Translations under genes and position numbers: made by a program | Shown: in pieces, positions 8,924 through 16,161 of the stretch | Layout: each line of letters begins with the position of its first letter | Position numbering within the stretch: the first letter of the stretch is position 1 | From: Pseudopedobacter sp038243635 | GTDB lineage: Bacteria > Bacteroidota > Bacteroidia > Sphingobacteriales > Sphingobacteriaceae | Assembly (NCBI GenBank): GCA_038243635.1 | Contig: JBBSQW010000002.1 | Location: forward strand, 62,001 to 126,000 | Length of the DNA stretch: 64,000 nucleotides | Direction of reading: 5' to 3' | The notes under the pieces: generated by a model | The model's database searches: none | What the model saw: the letters and a program-made list of their open reading frames with translations, nothing else | What the model was told of the DNA's origin: nothing

Positions 8924-9030
8924 TTCTTAACTTTTTGTCAGATGTTTCGAATCGTTCAACACGAGGATGTTTTTTAAAATAATTAGATTGTTCAGTACTG
9001 TTAAAAACTACGGAGTCTTTCTTAGTTTTA

Positions 9031-9477
9031 TTAATCGTCTTCGTTTAATTCATCGATTTGTTCTTTTAAAAACCTAATGGATTCCTCATCTCTAAACATA
9101 AACCATTGTTGTCTGTAATGTTCATCATTATCAACTTCAGCTTTAAAATTTCTGAATGGGCTTTTACGATTTAAACTATTTAACAGTCTAGTTTTTAGAT
9201 TAGCGTTAGTTACGGGTTCTGTAAAATCTTCCATTACTTGAAAAGAATGATGAGATGACATTTTATCTAACTCAACATATTTTTCGGGGTTTAATTCAAT
9301 TTCCTTAATAATATCTTCCCATAATTAATCACTATCAGATGCTCCAAATTCCTCAAAGTCAGGTATAGCGCTGATTTCGCCATTTTCTACATTGTAAAAG
9401 ATTTTCATTCCCATATCCAGGTCGCCACAAGCCTCTTGTAATTGTATATCTGTTAGTTTGATGTTTAGTTTTTTCAT
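9031..9477 (-). pseudogene. UPF0158-family gene interrupted by an in-frame TAA
   Basis: From ATG 9477 the frame reads MKKLNIKLTDIQLQEACGDL, then the DMGMKIFYNVENGEISAIPD core, then GASDSD followed by a TAA at 9325-9327, and continues in the same frame with LWEDIIKEIELNPEKYVELDK into MSSHHSFQVMEDF and the FRNFKAEVDNDEHYRQQWF end. The pieces are collinear and in frame over 147 residues plus the internal stop, the usual length of a UPF0158 protein (function unknown). One substitution (for example GAA to TAA) explains the break. The 76-residue downstream part might still be made from its own ATG at 9261, but it lacks the N-terminal core. Confidence 0.75.
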
Positions 9478-9597
9478 TGGTAAGTTATCTTTGAATTATC
9501 GTCTAAATATTGGAGCCATCCTACCATTTTCCATTTTTTTAAACAGTTTTAAAGGGAAATAATTGAGGATTTTTATACCTTGTTTTTAATGCAAAAA

Positions 9598-10137
9598 CTA
9601 GTGAGTGTTCAATGCCTCAATCAAATCACTAGCACTCAAATCCTCGCCAGTTAAAATTAATTGTGCTTGCTTATAAAATGGGCGTCTTTCTGCTAATTTC
9701 ATTTCAATAAAAGCAATTAGTTCCTCGTGAGATTTTCCTTTGACAAGTGGACGCTCAACCCGGGCGTTAATTAAGCGGTCTGCCAAAATCTTTATCGGCG
9801 TATCAATAAAAATAGTGATGCCGTTGTTATTCATCCATTCCATGTTGTCAAAGAAGCAAGGCGCACCGCCACCTGTTGCAATAATTGCATTATTAGCCAT
9901 AGCTGCTTCCTGTAAAGTTTGTTTTTCTCTTTCTCTAAACCCTTGCTCGCCAAACGCAACAAAAAGTTCGGGGATGCTCATTTGGTTTTTTGTTTCTACC
10001 AAATCATCTAAATCTAAAAAAGGTAGTTCTAACTCGCTTGCTAAAGCTTTGCCTAATTTACTTTTCCCGCAGCCCATAAATCCAATTAAAAATATTTTTT
10101 TGGATGGCATGTTTTGGTTCAAAATTTCTGTTGACAT
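9598..10137 (-). CDS. aroK: Shikimate kinase
   Basis: This 179-residue cytoplasmic kinase phosphorylates the 3-OH of shikimate with ATP, in aromatic amino acid synthesis. The P-loop GFMGCGKSKLG is at residues 19-29. The shikimate-binding DLDDLVE is near 41-47, the EQGFREREKQTL segment near 64-75, and the TGGGAPCF loop near 88-95. The lid has the Arg-containing NARVERPLVKG near 128-138. About ten extra residues precede the P-loop compared with short AroK proteins. It is the last gene of a compact minus-strand operon, 8 bp after the permease gene. Confidence 0.93.
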   Translation of the reverse strand: MSTEILNQNMPSKKIFLIGFMGCGKSKLGKALASELELPFLDLDDLVETKNQMSIPELFVAFGEQGFREREKQTLQEAAMANNAIIATGGGAPCFFDNMEWMNNNGITIFIDTPIKILADRLINARVERPLVKGKSHEELIAFIEMKLAERRPFYKQAQLILTGEDLSASDLIEALNTH

Positions 10138-10145
10138 GATGATTT

Positions 10146-11201
10146 TTAAATTTTTACACGAGGATCTAAACTGGCGTAAAGTAAGTCTGCTAAAATATTA
10201 ATAATGATAAATATAAAAGCAATAAATAAAATTGAACCCATAATTACGGGTAAATCTGCTAACTCTAAGGCATCAACCGTGGCTTTGCCTAAACCGTTAT
10301 ATCCAAAAATATACTCCACAAAAAATGAACCGGCCAATAGTGAAGCAAACCAACCAGATACTGCGGTAACTACCGGATTTAAAGCATTTGGTAAAGCATG
10401 TTTTAAAATAATGGTTTTTTTACTTAAGCCTTTTGCTTTTGCAGTGCGAATATAATCTTGTCTTAAAACATCCAGCATCGCACTTCGAGTTAATTGCATA
10501 ATTATCGCCAGCGGACGTAAACCTAAAGTAAGCATGGGTAATATCAAGTTTTTCCACACTAAAACTTCGCCTTTAAAAGGATCATAATCATATAAACTGC
10601 CCGACATGCTTAAACCCGTGTAATCGCTTAAAACAAAACCGAAAAGCCACGCGATTATGATTCCTGCAAAAAAAGACGGCGCCGAAATTCCAAGGATAGA
10701 ACTTGCAATCGCAGTTTGGTCTACCCAGGTATCTTTATAAACTGCCGCTAAAACTCCTAAAGCTATCCCAATAATAGTTGCAAACAGCATTGCAGTAAAA
10801 GCGAGAATCATGGTATTTGGAACCGTCTCTGCTAAAATACTGGTGACGTCTCTTTTGGTTTGATAAGAACGACGCAGGTAAGGCATCTTTAAAACCACAG
10901 CATTTTGGTTGCCGATATTGAAAAGCTTGAAATAATGGTATTTGGCTTTCGCCGATGAATCTGTAGGGTGAACACCTAAAAGCGATAAATCATTGATGTA
11001 ATATGCAAACTGAACAGGAATAGGTTTGTCCAAACCAAACTCTTTTCGTACGGCTTCCAAAGACTGTACGTCAGATCTTTGACCTTGCGTCATCCTGGCA
11101 GGATCTGCGGGTAAAATATTGAAAAGAAAAAACACCACCACAACTACGCCAAGCAAAACTGCAAAGCCATAAGCTAGTTTTTGAATAACGAACTTAATCA
11201 T
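10146..11201 (-). CDS. OppB/DppB-type ABC transporter permease, without partner genes
   Basis: This 351-residue inner-membrane permease belongs to the peptide/nickel (binding-protein-dependent) class. A first TM helix (LAYGFAVLLGVVVVVFFLF) is followed by the family motif LPADPARMTQGQ and a large periplasmic loop of about 90 residues. The transmembrane core follows, with the EAA loop RTAKAKGLSKKTIILKHALP near 265-284 that docks the ATPase. It overlaps the upstream BT_3928-type gene by 8 bp and precedes aroK by 8 bp. No OppA, OppC, OppD or OppF gene is in the window, so its complex partners must lie elsewhere. The substrate is unknown. Confidence 0.85.
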   Translation of the reverse strand: MIKFVIQKLAYGFAVLLGVVVVVFFLFNILPADPARMTQGQRSDVQSLEAVRKEFGLDKPIPVQFAYYINDLSLLGVHPTDSSAKAKYHYFKLFNIGNQNAVVLKMPYLRRSYQTKRDVTSILAETVPNTMILAFTAMLFATIIGIALGVLAAVYKDTWVDQTAIASSILGISAPSFFAGIIIAWLFGFVLSDYTGLSMSGSLYDYDPFKGEVLVWKNLILPMLTLGLRPLAIIMQLTRSAMLDVLRQDYIRTAKAKGLSKKTIILKHALPNALNPVVTAVSGWFASLLAGSFFVEYIFGYNGLGKATVDALELADLPVIMGSILFIAFIFIIINILADLLYASLDPRVKI

Positions 11202-12369
11202 TCAACTTACTGAAATAGTGTTCTGCCAAATAGTTATAAGTAGGTAGGGCAGAGGATGGCCATTTATTTATTATTACGCCATCTTTTAATAGCATTAAAC
11301 CAGGATTGGAACGAACCATGCTTTTTAATGGAACAGCATCTGCATAAAAAATCTCGGTCAATAAAGTGAGTTTTTTGGAAAGTGCTGTTGCGTTTTGCGC
11401 AGAAGCTGAAGTTAAAAGCACTGATCTAATATTGAAATTTTCTACTGCGTTAATAGCAATCGCGTTGATGTCGCCCAAGGCTTTTTCTTGGGTTTTGTCT
11501 AAATTCCATGCAACAGCGACTAAATTATAATATGGGTTTTCGAAAATTTCAGCGGTGTAATTTACAGCTTGCGAATCGTAGACATTTAAATCGCTTATTT
11601 TAGCTTTGTAGCCCGCTTTTACTAAAATAGGGTCTGATGATGATGCCAGTTCCCAATCCGGGTTTTCGTAAATCTTGGTGTCAAGATATTCTTTATCAGT
11701 CATTTCTTTAACTTCACCAGATTTCTTACTTTTTAAAGTATAAATAATTTTGTATTCGTTTTGCTTTGCACCTTCTGGAATCTTCATAGACTCAGGAATG
11801 TTTGCTCCAATTTTATAAGGAAGAAAGTCTACAATTGGCAAAAAGTTGTAAGTATATAAACCAAAAATAATAGGACCAGCAACAAATAAAATAGTTGCAA
11901 GCTTTCGTAGGCTTTGATTTTCTGACATATTAACCAACTTTTCTCGGTTAATGAATAATAAAACGATCATCACCAATAAAACCAAATCTTTAGAAAAAGA
12001 CTGCCAAGGGGTTAATGGAATGGCATCGCCAAAACATCCACAACTTTTAACAACGTCAAAAAACGCAGAGTAAAACGTTAGGAATGTGAAAAATATAATG
12101 AGAAGCAATAACCCCCACATTACTTTTTTAGCGTAATAGCCTGTTAATAAAAACAGACCTAATATAACTTCTAAAGCACATAAAGTGATGGAAAAAAATA
12201 CAGCAAAGGAACTGAGAAACGTTAAGTGAAACACTTCAAAGTATTCTTCCAGCTTGTAAGAAAATCCTAAAGGATCGTTTAATTTGATTAATCCACTAAA
12301 TATAAATAGTGCACCAACAAATATTTGTACAACGGTTAAAGCTATATTTTCTCTCTTATTTAATGCCAT
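11194..12369 (-). CDS. BT_3928-type protein: DoxX/MauE-like membrane domain plus thioredoxin-like domain
   Basis: This is a 391-residue inner-membrane protein. The N-terminal ~150 residues hold four TM helices in the DoxX/MauE style (FVGALFIFSGLIKLNDPLGF, ALEVILGLFLLTGYY), including a CGCFGD motif (KSCGCFGDAIPLTPWQSF) known from MauE-like thiol-redox membrane proteins. A fifth TM segment (about 158-175) leads to a periplasmic region of about 210 residues whose end, RSNPGLMLLKDGVIINKW, resembles the last strand of a thioredoxin fold. It shares one base with the upstream DUF1599 gene. The pairing with DUF1599 recurs in Bacteroidetes; a role in envelope redox is inferred only. Confidence 0.75.
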   Translation of the reverse strand: MALNKRENIALTVVQIFVGALFIFSGLIKLNDPLGFSYKLEEYFEVFHLTFLSSFAVFFSITLCALEVILGLFLLTGYYAKKVMWGLLLLIIFFTFLTFYSAFFDVVKSCGCFGDAIPLTPWQSFSKDLVLLVMIVLLFINREKLVNMSENQSLRKLATILFVAGPIIFGLYTYNFLPIVDFLPYKIGANIPESMKIPEGAKQNEYKIIYTLKSKKSGEVKEMTDKEYLDTKIYENPDWELASSSDPILVKAGYKAKISDLNVYDSQAVNYTAEIFENPYYNLVAVAWNLDKTQEKALGDINAIAINAVENFNIRSVLLTSASAQNATALSKKLTLLTEIFYADAVPLKSMVRSNPGLMLLKDGVIINKWPSSALPTYNYLAEHYFSKLND

Positions 12370-12914
12370 TATTTGTGATATTCCATTTTGATTAAAGCAA
12401 AGACCGAATAGTTAAGCATATCCTGATAGTTCGCTTTTATGCCTTCCGAAGCTAAAGTTTTTCCATCATTATCTTCAATTTGTTTAACGCGTAAAATCTT
12501 CATTAAAATTAAATCTGTTAAAGAACTTACCCGCATATCTCGCCAAACCTCGCCGTAATCGTGGTTTTTAGCAAACATCAGCTCTTTGGTTTCGTTTACC
12601 TTAGCGTCAAAATTAACAGCAACCTCATCTGGGTTTAATTCCTGTGGCGCATCAGCATTTAGTTCTAGTTGCATCATCGCTATTACGCAATAATTAATAA
12701 TGCCAATGTATTCACCAACAATGTCTTCGCCAACCCTACTTACTTTTTTATCTTCTAAAGTTCTAATTCTTTGGGCTTTGATAAAGATTTGATCAGTAAC
12801 GGACGATGGCCTTAATATGCGCCAAGCGGTACCATAATCTCTGGTTTTTTTAATGAAAAGATCTCTGCAAATTTTTATTATTGCGTCAAACTCTGCGGAA
12901 GTATTATTTGCCAA
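12369..12914 (-). CDS. DUF1599 domain protein
   Basis: This is a 181-residue soluble protein made of two similar halves: KKTRDYGTAWRILRPSSVTDQIFIKAQRIR near residues 22-51 (shown here as the first repeat) and KNHDYGEVWRDMRVSSLTD followed by LILMKILRVKQIED near 117-146. Both halves carry the DYGxxWRxxRxSSxTD motif of DUF1599, a nucleotide-pyrophosphohydrolase-like helical family. Function is unproven. It is the first gene of the minus operon that ends with aroK, and is divergent from folP with only 55 bp between the chosen starts, so the two promoters must overlap or interleave. Confidence 0.82.
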   Translation of the reverse strand: MANNTSAEFDAIIKICRDLFIKKTRDYGTAWRILRPSSVTDQIFIKAQRIRTLEDKKVSRVGEDIVGEYIGIINYCVIAMMQLELNADAPQELNPDEVAVNFDAKVNETKELMFAKNHDYGEVWRDMRVSSLTDLILMKILRVKQIEDNDGKTLASEGIKANYQDMLNYSVFALIKMEYHK

Positions 12915-12969
12915 AATGCTGTAAATGTTTGTTTAAATGATGAAATTGTGCCTTATTTGTTCTAAGACA

Positions 12970-13836
12970 ATGACGGATAAAGATACATTTTTTAAGCCAA
13001 AGCACACACTCAACGTTGGCGGTCTAATAATTGATTTGGCAGAACCAAAAGTGATGGGCATTTTAAATCTAACTCCAGATTCATTTTATGAGGGAAGCCG
13101 AACACAATCTGATAAAGACATATCGATTGTGGCTGAGCAGATGCTTGCTGATGGTGTGGATTTTTTGGATTTAGGAGCTTATTCTACTCGCCCCGGAGCA
13201 GATGATATTTCTGTTGATGAGGAATTAGAACGTTTATTACCCGCTATCCGAAATATAAAAAGAGAATTTCCTCAGGCTATTTTATCCGTTGATACCTTTA
13301 GAGCAAGCGTCGCCGAAAAGGCAATTGACTGTGGTGCACATATCATCAACGATATTTCTGGCGGAACTTTGGATGATAAAATGTTTGAGACCATCGGTAA
13401 ATTAAATGTTCCTTATATTTTGATGCATTTGAAAGGTAATCCGAAAACGATGAACCAGTTAAATCAGTATAAGAATATGACACAGGAAATCGTTGCTCAT
13501 CTTTCTGAACGAGTTCATAAACTTAAAGCTTTTGGTGTACAAGATATCATTATTGATCCCGGTTTTGGATTTGCTAAAAACGTAGATCAAAACTATCAGT
13601 TATTAAATCAACTACAACGATTAAAAATATTGGGGCTTCCTGTGTTAACAGGGCTTTCCAGAAAATCAATGGTTTGGAAAACGTTAGGCATCACAGCTAA
13701 AGAAGCGTTAAACGGAACCACTGTTTTAAACACAATTGCTTTGCAAAATGGCGCAAGTATTTTAAGGGTACACGATGTTAAAGAAGCTAAAGAATGTATC
13801 CGTATCTTTAAAAAATTAAAGGAAAACGAATTTTAA
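12970..13836 (+). CDS. folP: Dihydropteroate synthase
   Basis: This enzyme condenses 6-hydroxymethyl-7,8-dihydropterin pyrophosphate with p-aminobenzoate in folate synthesis and is the sulfonamide target. TIM-barrel motifs are in order: MGILNLTPDSFYEGS, DGVDFLDLGAYSTRPGAD, SVDTFRASVAEKA, INDISGGTLDD, DPGFGFAKNVDQNY, LPVLTGLSRKSM and TTVLNTIALQNGASILRVHDV. I chose ATG 12970, giving 288 residues, because family members start close to this point and the longer form (from 12937) adds a Cys-rich leader crowding the divergent DUF1599 start at 12914. cdaA follows after 3 bp, an arrangement found widely in Bacteroidetes. Confidence 0.92.
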   Translation: MTDKDTFFKPKHTLNVGGLIIDLAEPKVMGILNLTPDSFYEGSRTQSDKDISIVAEQMLADGVDFLDLGAYSTRPGADDISVDEELERLLPAIRNIKREFPQAILSVDTFRASVAEKAIDCGAHIINDISGGTLDDKMFETIGKLNVPYILMHLKGNPKTMNQLNQYKNMTQEIVAHLSERVHKLKAFGVQDIIIDPGFGFAKNVDQNYQLLNQLQRLKILGLPVLTGLSRKSMVWKTLGITAKEALNGTTVLNTIALQNGASILRVHDVKEAKECIRIFKKLKENEF

Positions 13837-13839
13837 ACA

Positions 13840-14631
13840 ATGGATTTTTTAGATTTCAGCTTTTTAAAGCTAACCGTTTTAGATGTGATAGATATGATTT
13901 TGGTCGCCATTATCATCTATTACATTTATAATTTAATTAGAGGCACTATTGCGGTAAATATTTTCTTGGGCTTTATTTTGATTTACATCCTTTACTTTTT
14001 AACGGATGCCCTAAAAATGAAATTGTTATCGGGCATTTTAGGCAGTTTTGTAAGTGTTGGTTTTATCGCATTAATTGTGGTATTTCAGCAAGAGATACGC
14101 CGGTTTTTGCTGACCATTGGAAAAAATATCACGCTGAGAAACCGGACTTGGCTAAAGTATATTTTTAGAAAAGAAGAACTCGAGCGGAACAATTTGGCCA
14201 AAATTAAGCCAATTATCGATGCTTGTAAAACCATGAAGAAGTCTCGTACAGGGGCGCTTATAGTTTTCGCAAAATACTTTGATCAAGATGCTTTTGCAAA
14301 TAGTGGCGAGATGATTGACGGCAAGATATCTAAGCGTTTATTAGAAGCAATTTTTCAGAAACATAGCCCATTACATGATGGTGCGGTGGTAATTTCAGAG
14401 AATATGATCAAATCTGCCAGCTGTATTTTGCCGTTAACCGAAAACGATCAACTGCCTCCGCAATTTGGTTTACGCCACCGAGCTGGAATTGGTGTGACCG
14501 AATCTAGCGATGCTACCGCTTTAATTATATCAGAAGAAACAGGGGAAATATCTTACGCACAACAGGGGCGTGTAAAAATGAACATTAGCTTTACTGATTT
14601 GGAGCGGTTATTGAATAAAGACTTTAATTAA
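13840..14631 (+). CDS. cdaA: Diadenylate cyclase (CdaA/DacA type)
   Basis: This 263-residue membrane enzyme makes cyclic di-AMP from two ATP. Three TM helices fill the first ~85 residues (MILVAIIIYYIYNLI, IFLGFILIYILYFL, FVSVGFIALIVVFQQEIRRF). The DAC catalytic domain follows, with GALIVFAKYFDQ, the HDGAVVI motif near residue 181 and the RHRAGIGVTE motif near 212-221, the residues that bind ATP and metal. A short C-terminal extension follows. It is three bases after folP, so the two are almost surely co-transcribed. Cyclic di-AMP usually governs potassium and cell-wall homeostasis; the link to folate synthesis is only positional. Confidence 0.93.
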   Translation: MDFLDFSFLKLTVLDVIDMILVAIIIYYIYNLIRGTIAVNIFLGFILIYILYFLTDALKMKLLSGILGSFVSVGFIALIVVFQQEIRRFLLTIGKNITLRNRTWLKYIFRKEELERNNLAKIKPIIDACKTMKKSRTGALIVFAKYFDQDAFANSGEMIDGKISKRLLEAIFQKHSPLHDGAVVISENMIKSASCILPLTENDQLPPQFGLRHRAGIGVTESSDATALIISEETGEISYAQQGRVKMNISFTDLERLLNKDFN

Positions 14632-14652
14632 TCTTTATTAATTACTATTGCA

Positions 14653-15519
14653 ATGGGACAGAAAATAGCCATTATAACCGGTGCAAACGCTGGTTTAGGT
14701 TTGGAAGAGAGCAAGCACTTGGCAAAGCTTGGGGTAAGGGTTGTAATGGCATGCAGAGATCTAGAAAGAGGAATGGAAGCCAAGAAGGGAATTCTCCATA
14801 AGAGCCCGAATGCGTTAATTGATGTTCTTGAACTAGATTTAAGTAGCCAAAAATCTATATTGGCTTTCGCGGATTTAGTAAAGCAAGATTACCATAGATT
14901 AGATTTATTGATTAACAATGCTGGCATCATGATGACGCCTTACGAGGAAACAGAGGATGGTTTTGAAAATCAGCTCGCCACCAACTACTTAGGGCATTTT
15001 GCTTTAACAGCCTATTTGTTACCATCGTTAAAAAGAACGGAAGATTCTAGAGTCGTTAGTTTGAGCAGCTTAGCTCACAAATGGTCTGGTATTAGGTTTG
15101 ATGATCCAAATTTTAAAAATGGATATGATCAAAGAGCAGCTTATGGCCAAAGCAAACTAGCCTGTTTAATGTTTGCTTATGAGCTGAATCGCAGGTTAAA
15201 AGTTTCGGGATATTCAACAATTTCTATAGCAGCCCACCCTGGGATTTCAAACACTAATCTTTTTAAATCGACACCCAAATTTTTAAAATGGTTAAGCCCA
15301 ATTATGGGACAGCCCGCAGAAGACGGAGCAAAACCAATTTTGTACGCTGCACTTTCAAAAGATTTGCTAGGCGGAGAATATATAGGTCCTGGTGGTTTTA
15401 ATGAATGGAGAGGAAATCCTATAATTGTAGACTCTAGCCAAGCTTCAAAAAACAAACAAGATGCTGGGCGTCTTTGGGAGTTATCAGAACAGTTAACGGG
15501 TGTGAAGTATCACTTCTAA
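14653..15519 (+). CDS. Short-chain dehydrogenase/reductase, retinol-dehydrogenase-like
   Basis: This is a 288-residue NAD(P)-dependent SDR. The cofactor motif is TGANAGLGLEESKHLAKLG (residues 9-27) and MACRDLERG suggests NADP preference. NNAGIMMTP is near 88-96, the catalytic Ser lies in VVSLSSLAHK near 133-142, and Tyr and Lys lie in YGQSKLACL near 167-175. A C-terminal segment (HPGISNTNLF) is like that of plant and mammalian RDH/WW-oxidoreductase-type SDRs. Substrate unknown. It is 21 bp downstream of cdaA and before a terminator, so it may be the third gene of the folP transcript. Confidence 0.85.
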   Translation: MGQKIAIITGANAGLGLEESKHLAKLGVRVVMACRDLERGMEAKKGILHKSPNALIDVLELDLSSQKSILAFADLVKQDYHRLDLLINNAGIMMTPYEETEDGFENQLATNYLGHFALTAYLLPSLKRTEDSRVVSLSSLAHKWSGIRFDDPNFKNGYDQRAAYGQSKLACLMFAYELNRRLKVSGYSTISIAAHPGISNTNLFKSTPKFLKWLSPIMGQPAEDGAKPILYAALSKDLLGGEYIGPGGFNEWRGNPIIVDSSQASKNKQDAGRLWELSEQLTGVKYHF

Positions 15520-15539
15520 ATTCTAAAAGTTACGACATA

Positions 15540-15580
15540 AAAAGAGGGTGTGGAAATTTAATTTTCACACCCTCTTTAAT
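15540..15580. terminator. Bidirectional terminator
   Basis: A long stem AAAGAGGGTGTGGAAA / TTTTCACACCCTCTTT (one G-T pair) with A runs on one side and T on the other separates the convergent SDR gene and the acidic-protein gene. Confidence 0.85.
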
Positions 15581-15595
15581 TTTATGAAACCGAGG

Positions 15596-15991
15596 CTAAT
15601 CTTTTTTTGGATACCCCTCGGCATCTAAATCGTCGCGGTCGTCCTCTGGGACATGACTGTTTTTCTCGTCTTTTTTACTCATTCTCAACTGGTCAGCATC
15701 AGTTTTATGCATTCCCAGTTTGTCTAAATCGTCTTTTAGCGAGTGGTCTTTTTCATATTCATCGCCAACGTATGGGTTTGCCTCATCATAATCTGAGTCC
15801 ATGTCTTCGCCGTTATCCGCAGCGGTGTCATAAGGATCTGGATGTTTATAATCAGGGTCGTTAGATTCGACGTCTAATTCGTAGCTGTTTTCCTCCTCGT
15901 TATACTTTAGGTTTCTAGCTTCGTTGTCGTTTAAATTAGATTCCCCATTTCTTTTGAAGCTCTCGTCTGCACTATTAGTTTTATTTTCCAT
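15596..15991 (-). CDS. Acidic, low-complexity hypothetical protein
   Basis: This is a predicted 131-residue soluble, probably disordered protein, very rich in Asp, Glu, Asn and Lys, with short repeated PDYKHPDPYD, DMDSDYDEANPY and DRDDLDAEGYP stretches. The ATG at 15991 gives MENKTNSADES; the longer ORF from 16072 adds an unlikely Tyr/Trp-rich leader and is rejected. No domain is recognised. Composition resembles the small stress-associated hydrophilic proteins of Bacteroidetes, but that is only a resemblance. It is monocistronic, between two terminators. Confidence 0.6.
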   Translation of the reverse strand: MENKTNSADESFKRNGESNLNDNEARNLKYNEEENSYELDVESNDPDYKHPDPYDTAADNGEDMDSDYDEANPYVGDEYEKDHSLKDDLDKLGMHKTDADQLRMSKKDEKNSHVPEDDRDDLDAEGYPKKD

Positions 15992-16071
15992 GATAATAAG
16001 GTTTTTTGCTATTGATAAGCTAGGATTATGCCAGTAATCTTTAACTATTAATGTAAATCGAAAATAAGGCA

Positions 16072-16110
16072 TAAAAAAAGCAGTTTAGACAAAGGTCTAA
16101 ACTACTTTTT
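16072..16110. terminator. Terminator after icd
   Basis: The stem AGTTTAGAC / GTCTAAACT (16082-16090 with 16095-16103), loop AAAG, is flanked by A and T runs on both sides, so it can work in either direction. Confidence 0.8.
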
Positions 16111-16161
16111 GCTTTCTTAAAACGTTGAATCAGATTCAAGAAATAGCCAATAATTATAAAA

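Noticed and set aside
9740..10201. 153-residue plus-strand ORF antisense to aroK
   Set aside because: Lies entirely within the well-supported aroK gene and shows no domain; a shadow frame.
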